A DNA stretch of 16,092 nucleotides from positions 1-16,092 of the forward strand of contig JAJYSW010000054.1 in NCBI GenBank assembly GCA_021793335.1, given 5' to 3'. Shown here piece by piece: positions 6,751-14,084 of this stretch (positions are counted from its first letter, which is position 1; every line of letters begins with the position of its first letter). The notes under the pieces were generated by a model. It saw only the letters and a program-made list of their open reading frames with translations, made no database searches and was not told where the DNA came from. A program made the position numbers and the translations under genes. The DNA comes from Actinomycetes bacterium (lineage in GTDB: Bacteria > Actinomycetota > Actinomycetes > Mycobacteriales > Micromonosporaceae).

Positions 6751-7356
6751 GTGTTCGTCAAGATCTGTGGCCTGTCCGAGCCCGAGCACGTCGCCGCGGC
6801 GGCGGAGGCGGGGGCCGACGCCGTCGGGTTCCTGTTGAGCCCGAGTCCGCGCCGGGTGACCCCCGAGCGTGCCCGCGATCTGGCCTCGGCCCTCCCTTCC
6901 GGAGTGCTGGCCGTGGGAGTGTTCGCGGGAGTGCCGGTCGAGGCGATTCAGCGGGACGCGGCGGTCGCGGGCGTCGGGGCCGTCCAGCTCCACGGCGGTG
7001 ACTACCGCCGAGAGGATTTCGAGGCCCTGGCGGACTATCCGGGAGAGCTGATCCGAGCGGTTCCCGACTCGGTGGGCGCGAGCGCCCGCTTCGGCGAGTT
7101 CGGTGAGGACTACCTGCTCGTGGATTCACCGCGTCCGGGCTCGGGCGAGGCGTGGGATTGGGGCGGCCTGGGGGCCGGCCCGGGCGGCCGGTGGATGCTC
7201 GCCGGGGGACTGCGGCCTGACACGGTGGCCGAGGCGATCGCGCAGGCGCGCCCTTGGGGCGTCGACGTCTCCTCGGGCGTCGAAGTGCGGCGGGGCATCA
7301 AGGACGCCGAGCTCATCGCCCGTTTCATCGCGAACGCCAAGGCCGCCCTGGGCTGA
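6751..7356 (+). CDS. trpF: Phosphoribosylanthranilate isomerase-like protein
   Basis: A 201-residue TIM-barrel protein of the normal TrpF length. It starts with FVKICGL, where Cys6 is the catalytic cysteine; SPRR (31-35) supplies the phosphate-side arginine, QLHG (79-82) is conserved, Asp125 in LLVDS is the second catalytic residue, and LAGGLRPD and VDVSSGVE with GIKD form the phosphate-binding end. It should convert phosphoribosylanthranilate to CdRP in tryptophan synthesis. GTG 6751 is chosen because it directly precedes the conserved first strand; the frame is open upstream but crosses the operator DNA. No other trp gene is nearby. It is divergent from the LacI-family gene with 173 bases between them. 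Confidence 0.85.
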   Translation: MFVKICGLSEPEHVAAAAEAGADAVGFLLSPSPRRVTPERARDLASALPSGVLAVGVFAGVPVEAIQRDAAVAGVGAVQLHGGDYRREDFEALADYPGELIRAVPDSVGASARFGEFGEDYLLVDSPRPGSGEAWDWGGLGAGPGGRWMLAGGLRPDTVAEAIAQARPWGVDVSSGVEVRRGIKDAELIARFIANAKAALG

Positions 7357-7357
7357 G

Positions 7358-7389
7358 GGGCGCGCCGCAAGAGGCCCGGAGGCGCGCTC
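7358..7389 (+). terminator. Possible terminator of the trpF-like gene
   Basis: Positions 7358-7366 pair with 7381-7389 (9 bp including one G:U pair) around a 14-base loop, immediately after the stop codon. There is no T-run. Confidence 0.4.
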
Positions 7390-7760
7390 GGCGAGCCGTC
7401 CGCCGAAACCGGCGCGGCGAGTTCCCTGCGGTGATGCGCGCCCGTGCGGGCCTCGCCCTCGCTGATCGTGTCCCGATCGCCGAGGCATCGGTTTGAGGTT
7501 CGCACCGGGCTGCGACGTGCCGGGCGGACCGTCTCGTGCCGCCCGCGTGGTCCCCGCTTCGGCCTGGCCGGGCGCGCCTGTATGTCACCGGAGGGCGGGG
7601 CATGCGCCTGCCATGCCCCTGGTCGGGCCTCTCCGCTCCGCGGGGCCGTGCTGCACGGGCCCCTCGCCGCCCCGGCTGCCGTCTCCGGATTCGCTTGCTG
7701 CGCAACATTAGATGACCCATGTCACTCCAGGGGTGCGACAGGCGATTTTTGCGTAACCGA
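7390..7760. other. Non-coding stretch with hairpins
   Basis: No convincing gene is seen on either strand; the open frames here have low-complexity Arg/Pro/Gly-rich translations without motifs or good ribosome sites. Two hairpins stand out: 7597-7604 with 7612-7619 (8 bp perfect, 7-base loop) and, 22 bases on, 7642-7650 with 7654-7663 (9 bp with one bulged G, 3-base loop). The stretch could hold an RNA, a long leader or only a decayed spacer. Confidence 0.4.
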
Positions 7761-7761
7761 A

Positions 7762-7773
7762 GAACACTTGTTC
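7762..7773. promoter_or_regulatory. 12-bp inverted repeat at the -35 region
   Basis: GAACA and TGTTC flank a 2-base centre (CT) and overlap the putative -35 box of the GntR-led operon. It may be a second regulator site. Confidence 0.35.
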
Positions 7774-7796
7774 GGATACCGATAATCAGCTATCGT
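7768..7796 (+). promoter_or_regulatory. Putative promoter of the GntR-led operon
   Basis: TTGTTC (7768-7773) and TATCGT (7791-7796) are separated by 17 bases in an AT-richer patch, 38 bases before the regulator start codon. The -10 box lies within the palindrome at 7791-7804. Confidence 0.5.
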
Positions 7797-7804
7797 CGAC
7801 GATA
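7791..7804. promoter_or_regulatory. FadR/GntR-type operator palindrome
   Basis: TATCGTCGACGATA is a perfect 14-bp palindrome. It contains a TNGT...ACNA arrangement of the kind bound by FadR-subfamily GntR regulators and covers the probable -10 box, so binding would block transcription. The gene directly downstream encodes such a regulator, which suggests autorepression. Confidence 0.65.
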
Positions 7805-7833
7805 CAGTTTTTTCGTAGTCGAAAGGAGCGACC

Positions 7834-8607
7834 ATGACGCGACTTCAGGAGCCGCCGGTACTGCCGCCTCTCAAGGAGGTCGAGGGACGCTCGCTCGGCG
7901 ACAGCGTGTACGAGGCGCTGCGAACCGCGATCCTCGACGGGACCCTCCCCCAGGGGACCCGTATCGTGGAGGAGTCGATCGCACGCCAGATGGCGGTCAG
8001 CCGAGCGCCGCTTCGCCAGGCCCTGTGGTTGCTCAAGCGAGACGGTCTGATCGTCGACGAGTCCGCTCGCACGACGCGTGTGGTCACACTCGACGCCGAA
8101 GCGATCCGCGAGCTGCACCTCACCCGGACGCTGCTGGAGACCTCTGCGTGCCAACGCGCCGCCCAACGGATCAGTTCGGACGAGATCGACCGGATCGAGC
8201 AGATCCTCGCCGATATGCAGCAGGCCGCCGACGCCGAGGACCGTGCCGCCGTCGCCCGACTGGATTATGAGTTCCACCGGACCCTGTGCCAAGCCTCGGG
8301 CATGCCGAGGCTGGTCGACATATGGGAGCAGCAGCACGTGCTGTTCCGGCTCTGGCTGAACATGGTCGGGGAGACGCTCGTCGAAGGCGTCGACCACATC
8401 GCCGCGAGCCACCGGGCGATCTTCGACGCCGTGCTCGACGGCGACCCGGACCGCATCTACGAGCACGTGCTCGAACACGTCTACCTCGTGGGCGGGGCGC
8501 TCCGCACCGAGCGCCGGCGCTGGGCCATGGAGCAGCCGCGCGTCACCGCCCCCTCGCCCCATCTGCCCGCCCCGACCACCGCAACGGAGAACCGGGAAAA
8601 ATCATGA
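7834..8607 (+). CDS. GntR-family regulator, FadR subfamily with FCD domain
   Basis: A 257-residue cytoplasmic regulator. Residues about 20-85 form the GntR winged helix (LGDSVYEALRTAILDGTLPQ through VSRAPLRQALWLLKRDGLI). The C-terminal FCD domain shows the metal and ligand residues Asp144 and His148 (LDYEFH), His193 (SHRAI) and His215 (LEHV). Such regulators usually sense a small organic acid through the metal. A clear GAAAGGAG lies 5 bases before the ATG. Its stop overlaps the start of the next gene by four bases (ATGA), so it is coupled to the catabolic genes. The C-terminal 30 residues are a Pro/Arg-rich tail outside the domain. Autorepression from the palindrome just upstream is likely. 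Confidence 0.92.
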   Translation: MTRLQEPPVLPPLKEVEGRSLGDSVYEALRTAILDGTLPQGTRIVEESIARQMAVSRAPLRQALWLLKRDGLIVDESARTTRVVTLDAEAIRELHLTRTLLETSACQRAAQRISSDEIDRIEQILADMQQAADAEDRAAVARLDYEFHRTLCQASGMPRLVDIWEQQHVLFRLWLNMVGETLVEGVDHIAASHRAIFDAVLDGDPDRIYEHVLEHVYLVGGALRTERRRWAMEQPRVTAPSPHLPAPTTATENREKS

Positions 8608-9404
8608 AGATCCACAACCTCACCCTTCCGCTCTACCCGTACATGCCGGTCGGCAACGTGTGGGCGTGGGACTCGCCGTTCCGCATGCAGAAGACCATGA
8701 CGCACGAACAGCACGGCATCGAGCAGTACGCGATGAGCTTCCACAGCGAGACCGGCACGCGGCTCATGCTCGCGGCCTGCTACGACGACGATGGCGAACG
8801 GATCGACGAACTCGACTACAGCGGCTTCGTCAACCGAGAGACGGTCGTCGTGGACATCCCCAAAGGACCCGGTGAGGAACTCCTCCCCGAGGACTTGGAC
8901 GAGGCCCTCGCGGACAACGACCAGTTTCGCGACGGCGACGCGGTACTCATCCGCACCGGCTGGGGACGGACCGGTCGGTACCGTGAACTCGGCGACGACT
9001 ACTCCAGGCGCACCCCGCACTTCTCCGTGGCCGGAGCCGAACGACTCGTGGAGCACATGCAGGCCAAGAACACGGACCTGATGCTCACCGACTGCGCGTA
9101 CGTCGGCAACCTCGGCGAAGGGTTCATGTTCCGGGAGTGGGCCGCGCGCGAGCCATGGGACCGCCCGCCCTTCCCCTCCGACCAGGCCCGGGCCTACATG
9201 CGTCACTACACGCCGGCCCGAGGCGCCGGCGGGGGAGCGCCCGACTGGGCGGCGTCGCTGCCGCTGCACGAATCGCTGTCACCGGTGCCCGCCCTGACGA
9301 ACGTCGATCAACTGCTGAGCACGCGCATCCGGATCACCGTCCTGCCCCTGTATCTCGCAGGTGGCGAGGGCGCCCCCTGCACCGTCTTCGCCTTCGAGGA
9401 GTGA
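8604..9404 (+). CDS. Cyclase / kynurenine-formamidase-family protein A with lost metal site
   Basis: A 266-residue cytoplasmic protein of the PF04199 cyclase family. Supporting signs are GERIDEL (64-70), VVVDIPKG (81-88), the VLIRTGWG strand (114-121), LTNVDQL (231-237) and the C-terminal LPLYLAGGEGAPCTVFA (247-263). Family enzymes use manganese or zinc to open or close cyclic amides, formamides or lactones. The signature HxGTHxDxPxH is replaced by ETGTRLMLAAC (49-59): the first His is Glu, the second is Arg53, the Asp is Met55, the Pro is Ala57 and the last His is Cys59. In the C-terminal ligand pair the His is kept (His222), but the usual Glu (in EN near LTNVDQL) is Thr232. It may be a non-catalytic partner, use another mechanism, or have another function. 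It overlaps the regulator by four bases and is followed after 8 bases by a diverged paralogue. Confidence 0.85.
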   Translation: MKIHNLTLPLYPYMPVGNVWAWDSPFRMQKTMTHEQHGIEQYAMSFHSETGTRLMLAACYDDDGERIDELDYSGFVNRETVVVDIPKGPGEELLPEDLDEALADNDQFRDGDAVLIRTGWGRTGRYRELGDDYSRRTPHFSVAGAERLVEHMQAKNTDLMLTDCAYVGNLGEGFMFREWAAREPWDRPPFPSDQARAYMRHYTPARGAGGGAPDWAASLPLHESLSPVPALTNVDQLLSTRIRITVLPLYLAGGEGAPCTVFAFEE

Positions 9405-9412
9405 ACCCGCAC

Positions 9413-10204
9413 ATGTCCCGTCTGGTCTCCCTGACCCGCCCCATCTCATCACGTTCCGCGGCGGGGACGCTGTTCCCCTGGGAGCGGCCCTACACCACCG
9501 AGCCGATCGCGACGCTCGCGCACAACGGCGCGAACCTGTTTCACATCGACATGAGCCCCGCGGCGTCGACGCGGCTGCTCTCGCCGCGGGTGGCCGACCC
9601 CGCGCAGCCGTCACTGCGCGACATCGACCCGGCCCGCTTCCTCAACCGCACCGCCGACGTGGCACGCGTCGACGCCCCGGTCAGCGGTGAGATCCCCGCC
9701 GCGAAACTCGCGGACGCGCTCGCGGCGCTTCCGGACGAGCCGGCCTCGGCGTTGATCCTCACCACCGGTTGGGAACCGCGCCCCGAGAGCGGCGGAGCGC
9801 CGAGCTTCGAAAACGCGCCATGTCTCGGCACCGACGCCGTCGGCCTGCTCTGCGACGCGCTCGACGAGCGGGGCATCGACCTGATGCTGACCGACCTGCC
9901 GTACCTCAACGCCCCCGGCGCGACGAACGCCGGGCGCGATTGGCTCGGCGTCCCAGCATGGTTCCGCCCGACCTGGCCTTCGCCGAACGCCGCGGCCTAT
10001 CTGGCTCACCACTACGACAAGTCCCGGGCGCTCGAAGACTGGAAGCCCACGGTGGACGTGCTCGCACGGGCGTGCCTGGTGCTGGGTCTGGCCGGCGTCG
10101 ACGCGCTCGGAGGCACTCGCGCCGTCGTGAACGTGGCCGCCTTCCAGGTGAGCGATGTCGGAGAGGCGCCCTGCACCGTCGTCGCCGGACCGGTCGACGA
10201 CTGA
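9413..10204 (+). CDS. Diverged cyclase-family protein B, paralogue of the preceding gene
   Basis: A 263-residue protein that can be aligned with its upstream neighbour by eye: SPAASTRLL (48-56) against SETGTRLML, FLNR (76-79) against FVNR, LILTTGW (114-120) against VLIRTGW, DLMLTDLPY against DLMLTDCAY, and the C-terminal GEAPCTVVA (250-258) against GEGAPCTVFA. The family metal motif is again absent, and the C-terminal His is missing as well. By itself it would be hard to assign; the match to the neighbour makes cyclase-family membership likely. The two may form a heteromer. ATG 9413 is used because the upstream extension is the antisense-free overlap of the previous gene in another frame. The gap of 8 bases indicates cotranscription. 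Confidence 0.75.
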   Translation: MSRLVSLTRPISSRSAAGTLFPWERPYTTEPIATLAHNGANLFHIDMSPAASTRLLSPRVADPAQPSLRDIDPARFLNRTADVARVDAPVSGEIPAAKLADALAALPDEPASALILTTGWEPRPESGGAPSFENAPCLGTDAVGLLCDALDERGIDLMLTDLPYLNAPGATNAGRDWLGVPAWFRPTWPSPNAAAYLAHHYDKSRALEDWKPTVDVLARACLVLGLAGVDALGGTRAVVNVAAFQVSDVGEAPCTVVAGPVDD

Positions 10205-10245
10205 TCAAAACCCCTGTCAGACATGAATGCATCAAGGAGGATGTC

Positions 10246-11589
10246 ATGAGGAAGGCAACGGCGCCATCCCGGGTGATCGCGGTCGCCGGAGCGCTCGCGG
10301 TGCTCGCGGCCGGCTGCTCGCAGAACGGCACCGGCGGCCCGAGCGTGGACGTAACAGGTGATTTCGACTGGAAGCGCTTCGATGGGACGGCCCTCTCGGT
10401 ATACATTCCCGACACCGGTCAGGCCGAGGTGCTCAACTCGCGTCTGAGTGAATTCGAGGACCTCACCGGCATCGAGGTCGAGATCGAGACGGCCGACGTC
10501 ACCAGTTACCGACAGAACCTGCCGGTGCGGCTCACCGCACGGGCGGACGATTTCGACGTCATGGCCACGTTCCCCGAGGTCGACGGACCGCAGTTCTCGG
10601 CCAACGGCTGGTACGTCCCACTCGACCAGTACATCGAGCACGAGTCGGTCACCGCCCCCGACTACGACATCGACGACTTCGGCGAGGGCGTGCGCAACGC
10701 GATGACGGTGGACGATGAGACGGTCACGGTGCTGTGGGAGATGCAGACCGACCTCGTCTACTACCGCAAGGACCTGCTGCGGGAGGCCGGTCTCGACGTC
10801 CCCGAGACGTTCGAGGAATGGGAGGCCGCCGCCGCCCAGATTCACGACCCCTCCGCGGACATGTACGGATTCGCGCTCCGCGGGATCCCGTACCAGACCA
10901 CCACGCCGTACTCCTCGTTCCTCTACGCCCACTGCGGAGCATGGGTCGAAGACGGCCAGGCGGCGATCAATTCGCCTGAGGCGGTCGACGCCTATGAGAC
11001 CTACGGGCGCTGGGGCTCGGAGTACGGTCCCCCGGGGATCACCGGCTTCGACTGGCCCGTGCCCTCGCAGCAGTTCGCCCAGGGCAAGGTGTTCGCCTTC
11101 CTCGATGTGAACCTGTTCGTCGGCGATCTCGAAGACCCTGCCGAGTCGACGGTCGCCGGCGACATCGGCTACGCGCCGGTGCCCGCGGGCGAGTGCGGCC
11201 GCGCCCCCTTCATCGGCGGATGGGGATACGCCATCAACCCGTTCGCCCAGCAGGCGGACGCCGCTTGGTACTTCATCCAGTGGGCCACGAGCGCGGAGAT
11301 CAACCTTGAGATGAAGCTCGACGGGTGGCCGAGCCCGCGCACGAGTGCTTGGGACTCCGAGGAGTTCCAGGCCAACGATCCGACGCCCGAGTTCACCGAA
11401 GTCGTGATCGAGAGCACCGAACTGGCGAACGCCCAAATGAATCCGCCGGTCGCTCCGGGAGTGCAGGCGCGTGAGATCGCCGGCTACGTCATCCACCGGT
11501 CGCTGGAGGGATTGTCCCGGTCCGAGCTCCAGGAGATCGCTGATCAGCAGGCCGAGGAACTGCAGGAACTCATCGACGCGGCGCCCTGA
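10246..11589 (+). CDS. Sugar-type ABC importer substrate-binding lipoprotein
   Basis: A 447-residue exported lipoprotein of the large (SBP_bac_1, COG1653) sugar or polyol class. The signal peptide ends in the lipobox LAAGC with Cys24. The mature part shows the usual strands FDGTALSVYIPD, LSEFEDLTGIEVEIE, FDVMATFPEVD, the hinge segment LVYYRKDLLREAGLDVPETFEEW (about 170-190) and FIGGWGYAINPFAQQADAAWYFIQWA. It delivers its ligand to the two permeases encoded next. AAGGAGG lies 5 bases before ATG 10246; an ATG five bases earlier is out of frame and stops at once. Ligand unknown: the class also carries organic acids and sugar-like aromatics, so the cyclase genes are better guides than the family name. 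Confidence 0.92.
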   Translation: MRKATAPSRVIAVAGALAVLAAGCSQNGTGGPSVDVTGDFDWKRFDGTALSVYIPDTGQAEVLNSRLSEFEDLTGIEVEIETADVTSYRQNLPVRLTARADDFDVMATFPEVDGPQFSANGWYVPLDQYIEHESVTAPDYDIDDFGEGVRNAMTVDDETVTVLWEMQTDLVYYRKDLLREAGLDVPETFEEWEAAAAQIHDPSADMYGFALRGIPYQTTTPYSSFLYAHCGAWVEDGQAAINSPEAVDAYETYGRWGSEYGPPGITGFDWPVPSQQFAQGKVFAFLDVNLFVGDLEDPAESTVAGDIGYAPVPAGECGRAPFIGGWGYAINPFAQQADAAWYFIQWATSAEINLEMKLDGWPSPRTSAWDSEEFQANDPTPEFTEVVIESTELANAQMNPPVAPGVQAREIAGYVIHRSLEGLSRSELQEIADQQAEELQELIDAAP

Positions 11590-11609
11590 ACGGGCGCACT
11601 GACCGACCC

Positions 11610-11642
11610 GGGTCCGGCCCGGTTTCGAGCCGGGCCGGACCC
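11610..11642 (+). other. Perfect 13-bp hairpin between lipoprotein and permease genes
   Basis: Positions 11610-11622 pair perfectly with 11630-11642 around a 7-base loop (TTTCGAG). No T-run follows. In sugar ABC operons such hairpins behind the binding-protein gene stabilise its message or cause partial termination, giving more binding protein than permease. That function is inferred from position. Confidence 0.75.
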
Positions 11643-11661
11643 CTCGACGCAAGGACGCGTG

Positions 11662-12621
11662 ATGTCAGCACCACACACTCGACCCACACAGACGCCGCCT
11701 GAGCGTCCGACACGCGGGAAGCGCGGCACTCGGCGCGGTGGCGGATTCAGCTGGTTCACCGAGCGTTACGACCGGTTCGTGCTCCCCGCCCCGGCGTTCC
11801 TGCTGGTCGTACTCCTGCTCGTGTTCCCAGTGGCGTTCACGCTCTACATGAGCCTCCACTCCTGGAACGGCGGGCTGCGGCCACCGGAATTCGTGGGGTT
11901 GGACAACTTCGCGCGCACCCTCGAAGACGCCCGCTTCTGGGGAGGCGTGCTGCGCACCGGTTACTTCGTCGGCCTCGCCGTCGGGATGCAGGTCGTGCTC
12001 GGTGTCGCTGCGGCGCTCGTCTTCCACCGCAAGTTCGTAGGCAGGGGAGCGGCGCGAGCGTTCTTCCTCTTCCCGATGATCGCGACGCCGGCGGCGATAG
12101 CACTCGTCTGGAAGATGATGTTCGACCCGACGCTCGGCGTGCTGAGCTACCTCTCGCAAGCGGTCGGCGGGCCGCCCATCACGTGGACCTCAGACCCGAA
12201 CCTCGTCATCCCCGCGCTCGCGATGATCGACACCTGGCAGTGGACGCCATTGGTCATGCTGATCGTGCTCGCGGGCCTCGCCGCCCTGCCTCATGAACCG
12301 TACGAGGCGGCGCGCATCGACGGCGCGGGAGAACTCCGCGTGTTGTTCAGCATCACGCTGCCGCTGCTGCGCCCGGTGGTCCTCACTGCGGCGATGTTCC
12401 GCCTCATCGACTGCATCAAGACCTTCGACACCATCATGATCATCACCGCGGGCGGCCCGGGCCACTCCTCGGAGATCCTGAACCTCTACGCCTTCAACCA
12501 GAACCTGTCCTTCCTGAACTTCGGGTACGGATCGGCGCTGCTCGTATGGCTCACGCTGCTGGTCTTCGGTGTCGCCATCCTCCTCACGATCGCCCGCCGG
12601 AAGGGAGCGACGTCCTCATGA
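11662..12621 (+). CDS. Sugar-type ABC importer permease, MalF/UgpA-like
   Basis: A 319-residue membrane protein with a cytoplasmic N-terminal tail of about 35 residues and about six membrane segments, the first at roughly 36-62 (LPAPAFLLVVLLLVFPVAFT). The EAA loop YEAARIDGAGELRVLFSITL marks the ATPase contact. Length and the phrases SLHSWN, FVGLDNF and TAGGPGHSSEIL are typical of the MalF-like member of two-permease sugar importers. An in-frame GTG directly precedes ATG 11662; the ATG fits the AAGGA better. The start of the next gene overlaps its stop by four bases. Confidence 0.94.
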   Translation: MSAPHTRPTQTPPERPTRGKRGTRRGGGFSWFTERYDRFVLPAPAFLLVVLLLVFPVAFTLYMSLHSWNGGLRPPEFVGLDNFARTLEDARFWGGVLRTGYFVGLAVGMQVVLGVAAALVFHRKFVGRGAARAFFLFPMIATPAAIALVWKMMFDPTLGVLSYLSQAVGGPPITWTSDPNLVIPALAMIDTWQWTPLVMLIVLAGLAALPHEPYEAARIDGAGELRVLFSITLPLLRPVVLTAAMFRLIDCIKTFDTIMIITAGGPGHSSEILNLYAFNQNLSFLNFGYGSALLVWLTLLVFGVAILLTIARRKGATSS

Positions 12622-13469
12622 CGAGTTCGGACCAGCCCCGCAGGCCGCGAATGCGGCCGAGAACCGTGCTGCGCATGATCGCGCTCTATGCGATCCTGCT
12701 CATCTTGTTGCTGCCCGCGGGCTTCGTATTCTTCTGGATGGTGTCGTCGTCGCTCAAGCAGGGCGTGGACATCTACACGATGCCGCCCAAATGGCTGAGC
12801 TTCGAGCCGACCCTGGACAACTACGAACGGGCGTTCGAGCGCACGCCGTTCCTGCGGTACGCCTTCAACAGTGCGTTCATCGCGACGGCGTCGAGCCTGC
12901 TGGGCCTCGCGATCGGACTGCCCGCGGCCTATACGATCGCGCGGTACAACCAGAAACGGCTCGCGGTCTCGCTGCTGACGGCGCGACTGCTGCCGGCCGT
13001 GGCCTTCCTCGTGCCGTTCTTCATCCTGTTCACACAGGTGGGGCTCGTGGGAAGTTACCCTGCGCTCATCCTGGCCCACCTACTGGTCACATTCCCGCTC
13101 ACCGTGTTCATCATGGTGAACTTCTTCGAGGCCGTCCCCTCCGAGCTCTATGAGGCGGGCGAAGTGGACGGTGCGGGCAAGATCGGCGTCTTCTTCCGCA
13201 TCGCACTCCCGCTCACCAAGACCGGCATGGTGACCTCGGGCATCCTCGCGTTCATCTTCTCTTGGAACGATTTCAAGATGGCGCTCGTGCTGTCGAACGC
13301 CGAAACCCGCACGCTGCCGGTCGCCGTCTACAACTTCGTCCACGAGGCTTCACTGGAATGGGGCCCGATGATGGCGTACGCCACCGTGATCACGGTACCG
13401 ATCATCGTGCTCACGCTCCTCGCCCAGAAGCACATCGTGACCGGTATGACCATGGGAAGTATCAAGTAG
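12618..13469 (+). CDS. Sugar-type ABC importer permease, MalG/UgpE-like
   Basis: A 283-residue membrane protein with about six hydrophobic segments, beginning with LYAILLILLLPAGFVFFWMV (about residues 22-41). The EAA loop is YEAGEVDGAGKIGVFFRIAL; FSWNDFKMALVL near the C-terminus and the closing HIVTGMTMGSIK are typical of MalG-like permeases. It pairs with the preceding permease. No ATPase gene follows, so the pair probably uses a shared MsiK-type ATPase encoded elsewhere. The ATGA overlap with the upstream gene shows coupling. Confidence 0.94.
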   Translation: MTSSDQPRRPRMRPRTVLRMIALYAILLILLLPAGFVFFWMVSSSLKQGVDIYTMPPKWLSFEPTLDNYERAFERTPFLRYAFNSAFIATASSLLGLAIGLPAAYTIARYNQKRLAVSLLTARLLPAVAFLVPFFILFTQVGLVGSYPALILAHLLVTFPLTVFIMVNFFEAVPSELYEAGEVDGAGKIGVFFRIALPLTKTGMVTSGILAFIFSWNDFKMALVLSNAETRTLPVAVYNFVHEASLEWGPMMAYATVITVPIIVLTLLAQKHIVTGMTMGSIK

Positions 13470-13481
13470 AGAGGGACAGAA

Positions 13482-13976
13482 ATGACCGAAATACAGACGC
13501 TGGCGGGTCGACCGGGCCGCCTCATCGCCGCGAGTATCAAGCCGGGCAGCCAACTGACCGACTCCATCGAGGAGATCTGTCAGCGCCACGGTGTGCACAC
13601 GGCCGTCATCAGCTCGGTGATCGGCACCGTCGAGGACCTCTACCTTCGGAACCCGCGTGACCGCACACGGCTTCCGATCCGACAGGAGCACGAGTGGGCC
13701 GACGACATCGACACCGTGCATCTGCAGCGCAAGATGGAGATCCTCTCGATCCAGGGCAACGTCACCACGCTCGACGGCAAGCTGTGGGCTCACTGCCACG
13801 GGCTGTTCTCCGAGGCCGGCGGGCAGGTGCGCGGCGGGCATGTATTCCGCGCGACGATCTGGAGTCAGGGCGAGATCTTTTTGCAGGAACTGCTCGACGT
13901 GCGGATCGACCGCGAGCACGACACCGAGGTGACCGGGCTGCCGCAGATCCGCTTGCACGCCGACGCGCAGAAGTGA
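13482..13976 (+). CDS. PPC/DUF296-domain protein
   Basis: A 164-residue protein made up almost wholly of one PPC domain (PF03479, also called PCC). It starts LIAASIKPGSQLTDSIEEIC and contains AVISSVIGTVEDLYL, EILSIQGNVT and the metal-type signature HCHGLF (His104, His106) with GGH (His120). In plants this domain follows AT-hooks and helps bind DNA; here no AT-hook or other basic motif is present, so a DNA role is not supported by the sequence. The intact histidine triad and place in a catabolic operon suggest a small metal-dependent enzyme or ligand-binding trimer. The gap to the permease gene is 12 bases, with GAGAGGGA as ribosome site. Confidence 0.88.
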   Translation: MTEIQTLAGRPGRLIAASIKPGSQLTDSIEEICQRHGVHTAVISSVIGTVEDLYLRNPRDRTRLPIRQEHEWADDIDTVHLQRKMEILSIQGNVTTLDGKLWAHCHGLFSEAGGQVRGGHVFRATIWSQGEIFLQELLDVRIDREHDTEVTGLPQIRLHADAQK

Positions 13977-14016
13977 ACATGCGGCGAAGGAGTGGACCGT
14001 CCCGGATTCCGTCGAC

Positions 14017-14084
14017 GGGCGGCCCCTCGGCACCGGGCGTCCGAGTCCGCGGAAGGGAACGCTCGGTGCGGGAGAGGCCCGCCC
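14017..14084 (+). other. Long stem-loop in front of the ABM-fold gene
   Basis: In the 147-base gap after the PPC gene, positions 14030-14040 pair with 14059-14069 (11 bp, one G:U) around an 18-base loop, and outside this 14017-14022 pair with 14079-14084 (6 bp). No T-run follows, and only 39 bases remain before the next start, so read-through or mRNA processing seems likelier than a new promoter. A small open frame at 13979-14134 (51 codons) crosses this region but has no ribosome site or recognisable motif. Confidence 0.5.

Noticed and set aside
7444..7785. A 113-codon plus-strand open frame in the gap after trpF
   Set aside because: No ribosome site, no motif, odd composition, and it runs through the promoter of the GntR gene.
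10012..11652. A 546-codon open frame on the minus strand
   Set aside because: Antisense to the sugar-binding lipoprotein, which has a clear lipobox and family strands. The antisense product is Arg/Val/Gly-rich without motifs.
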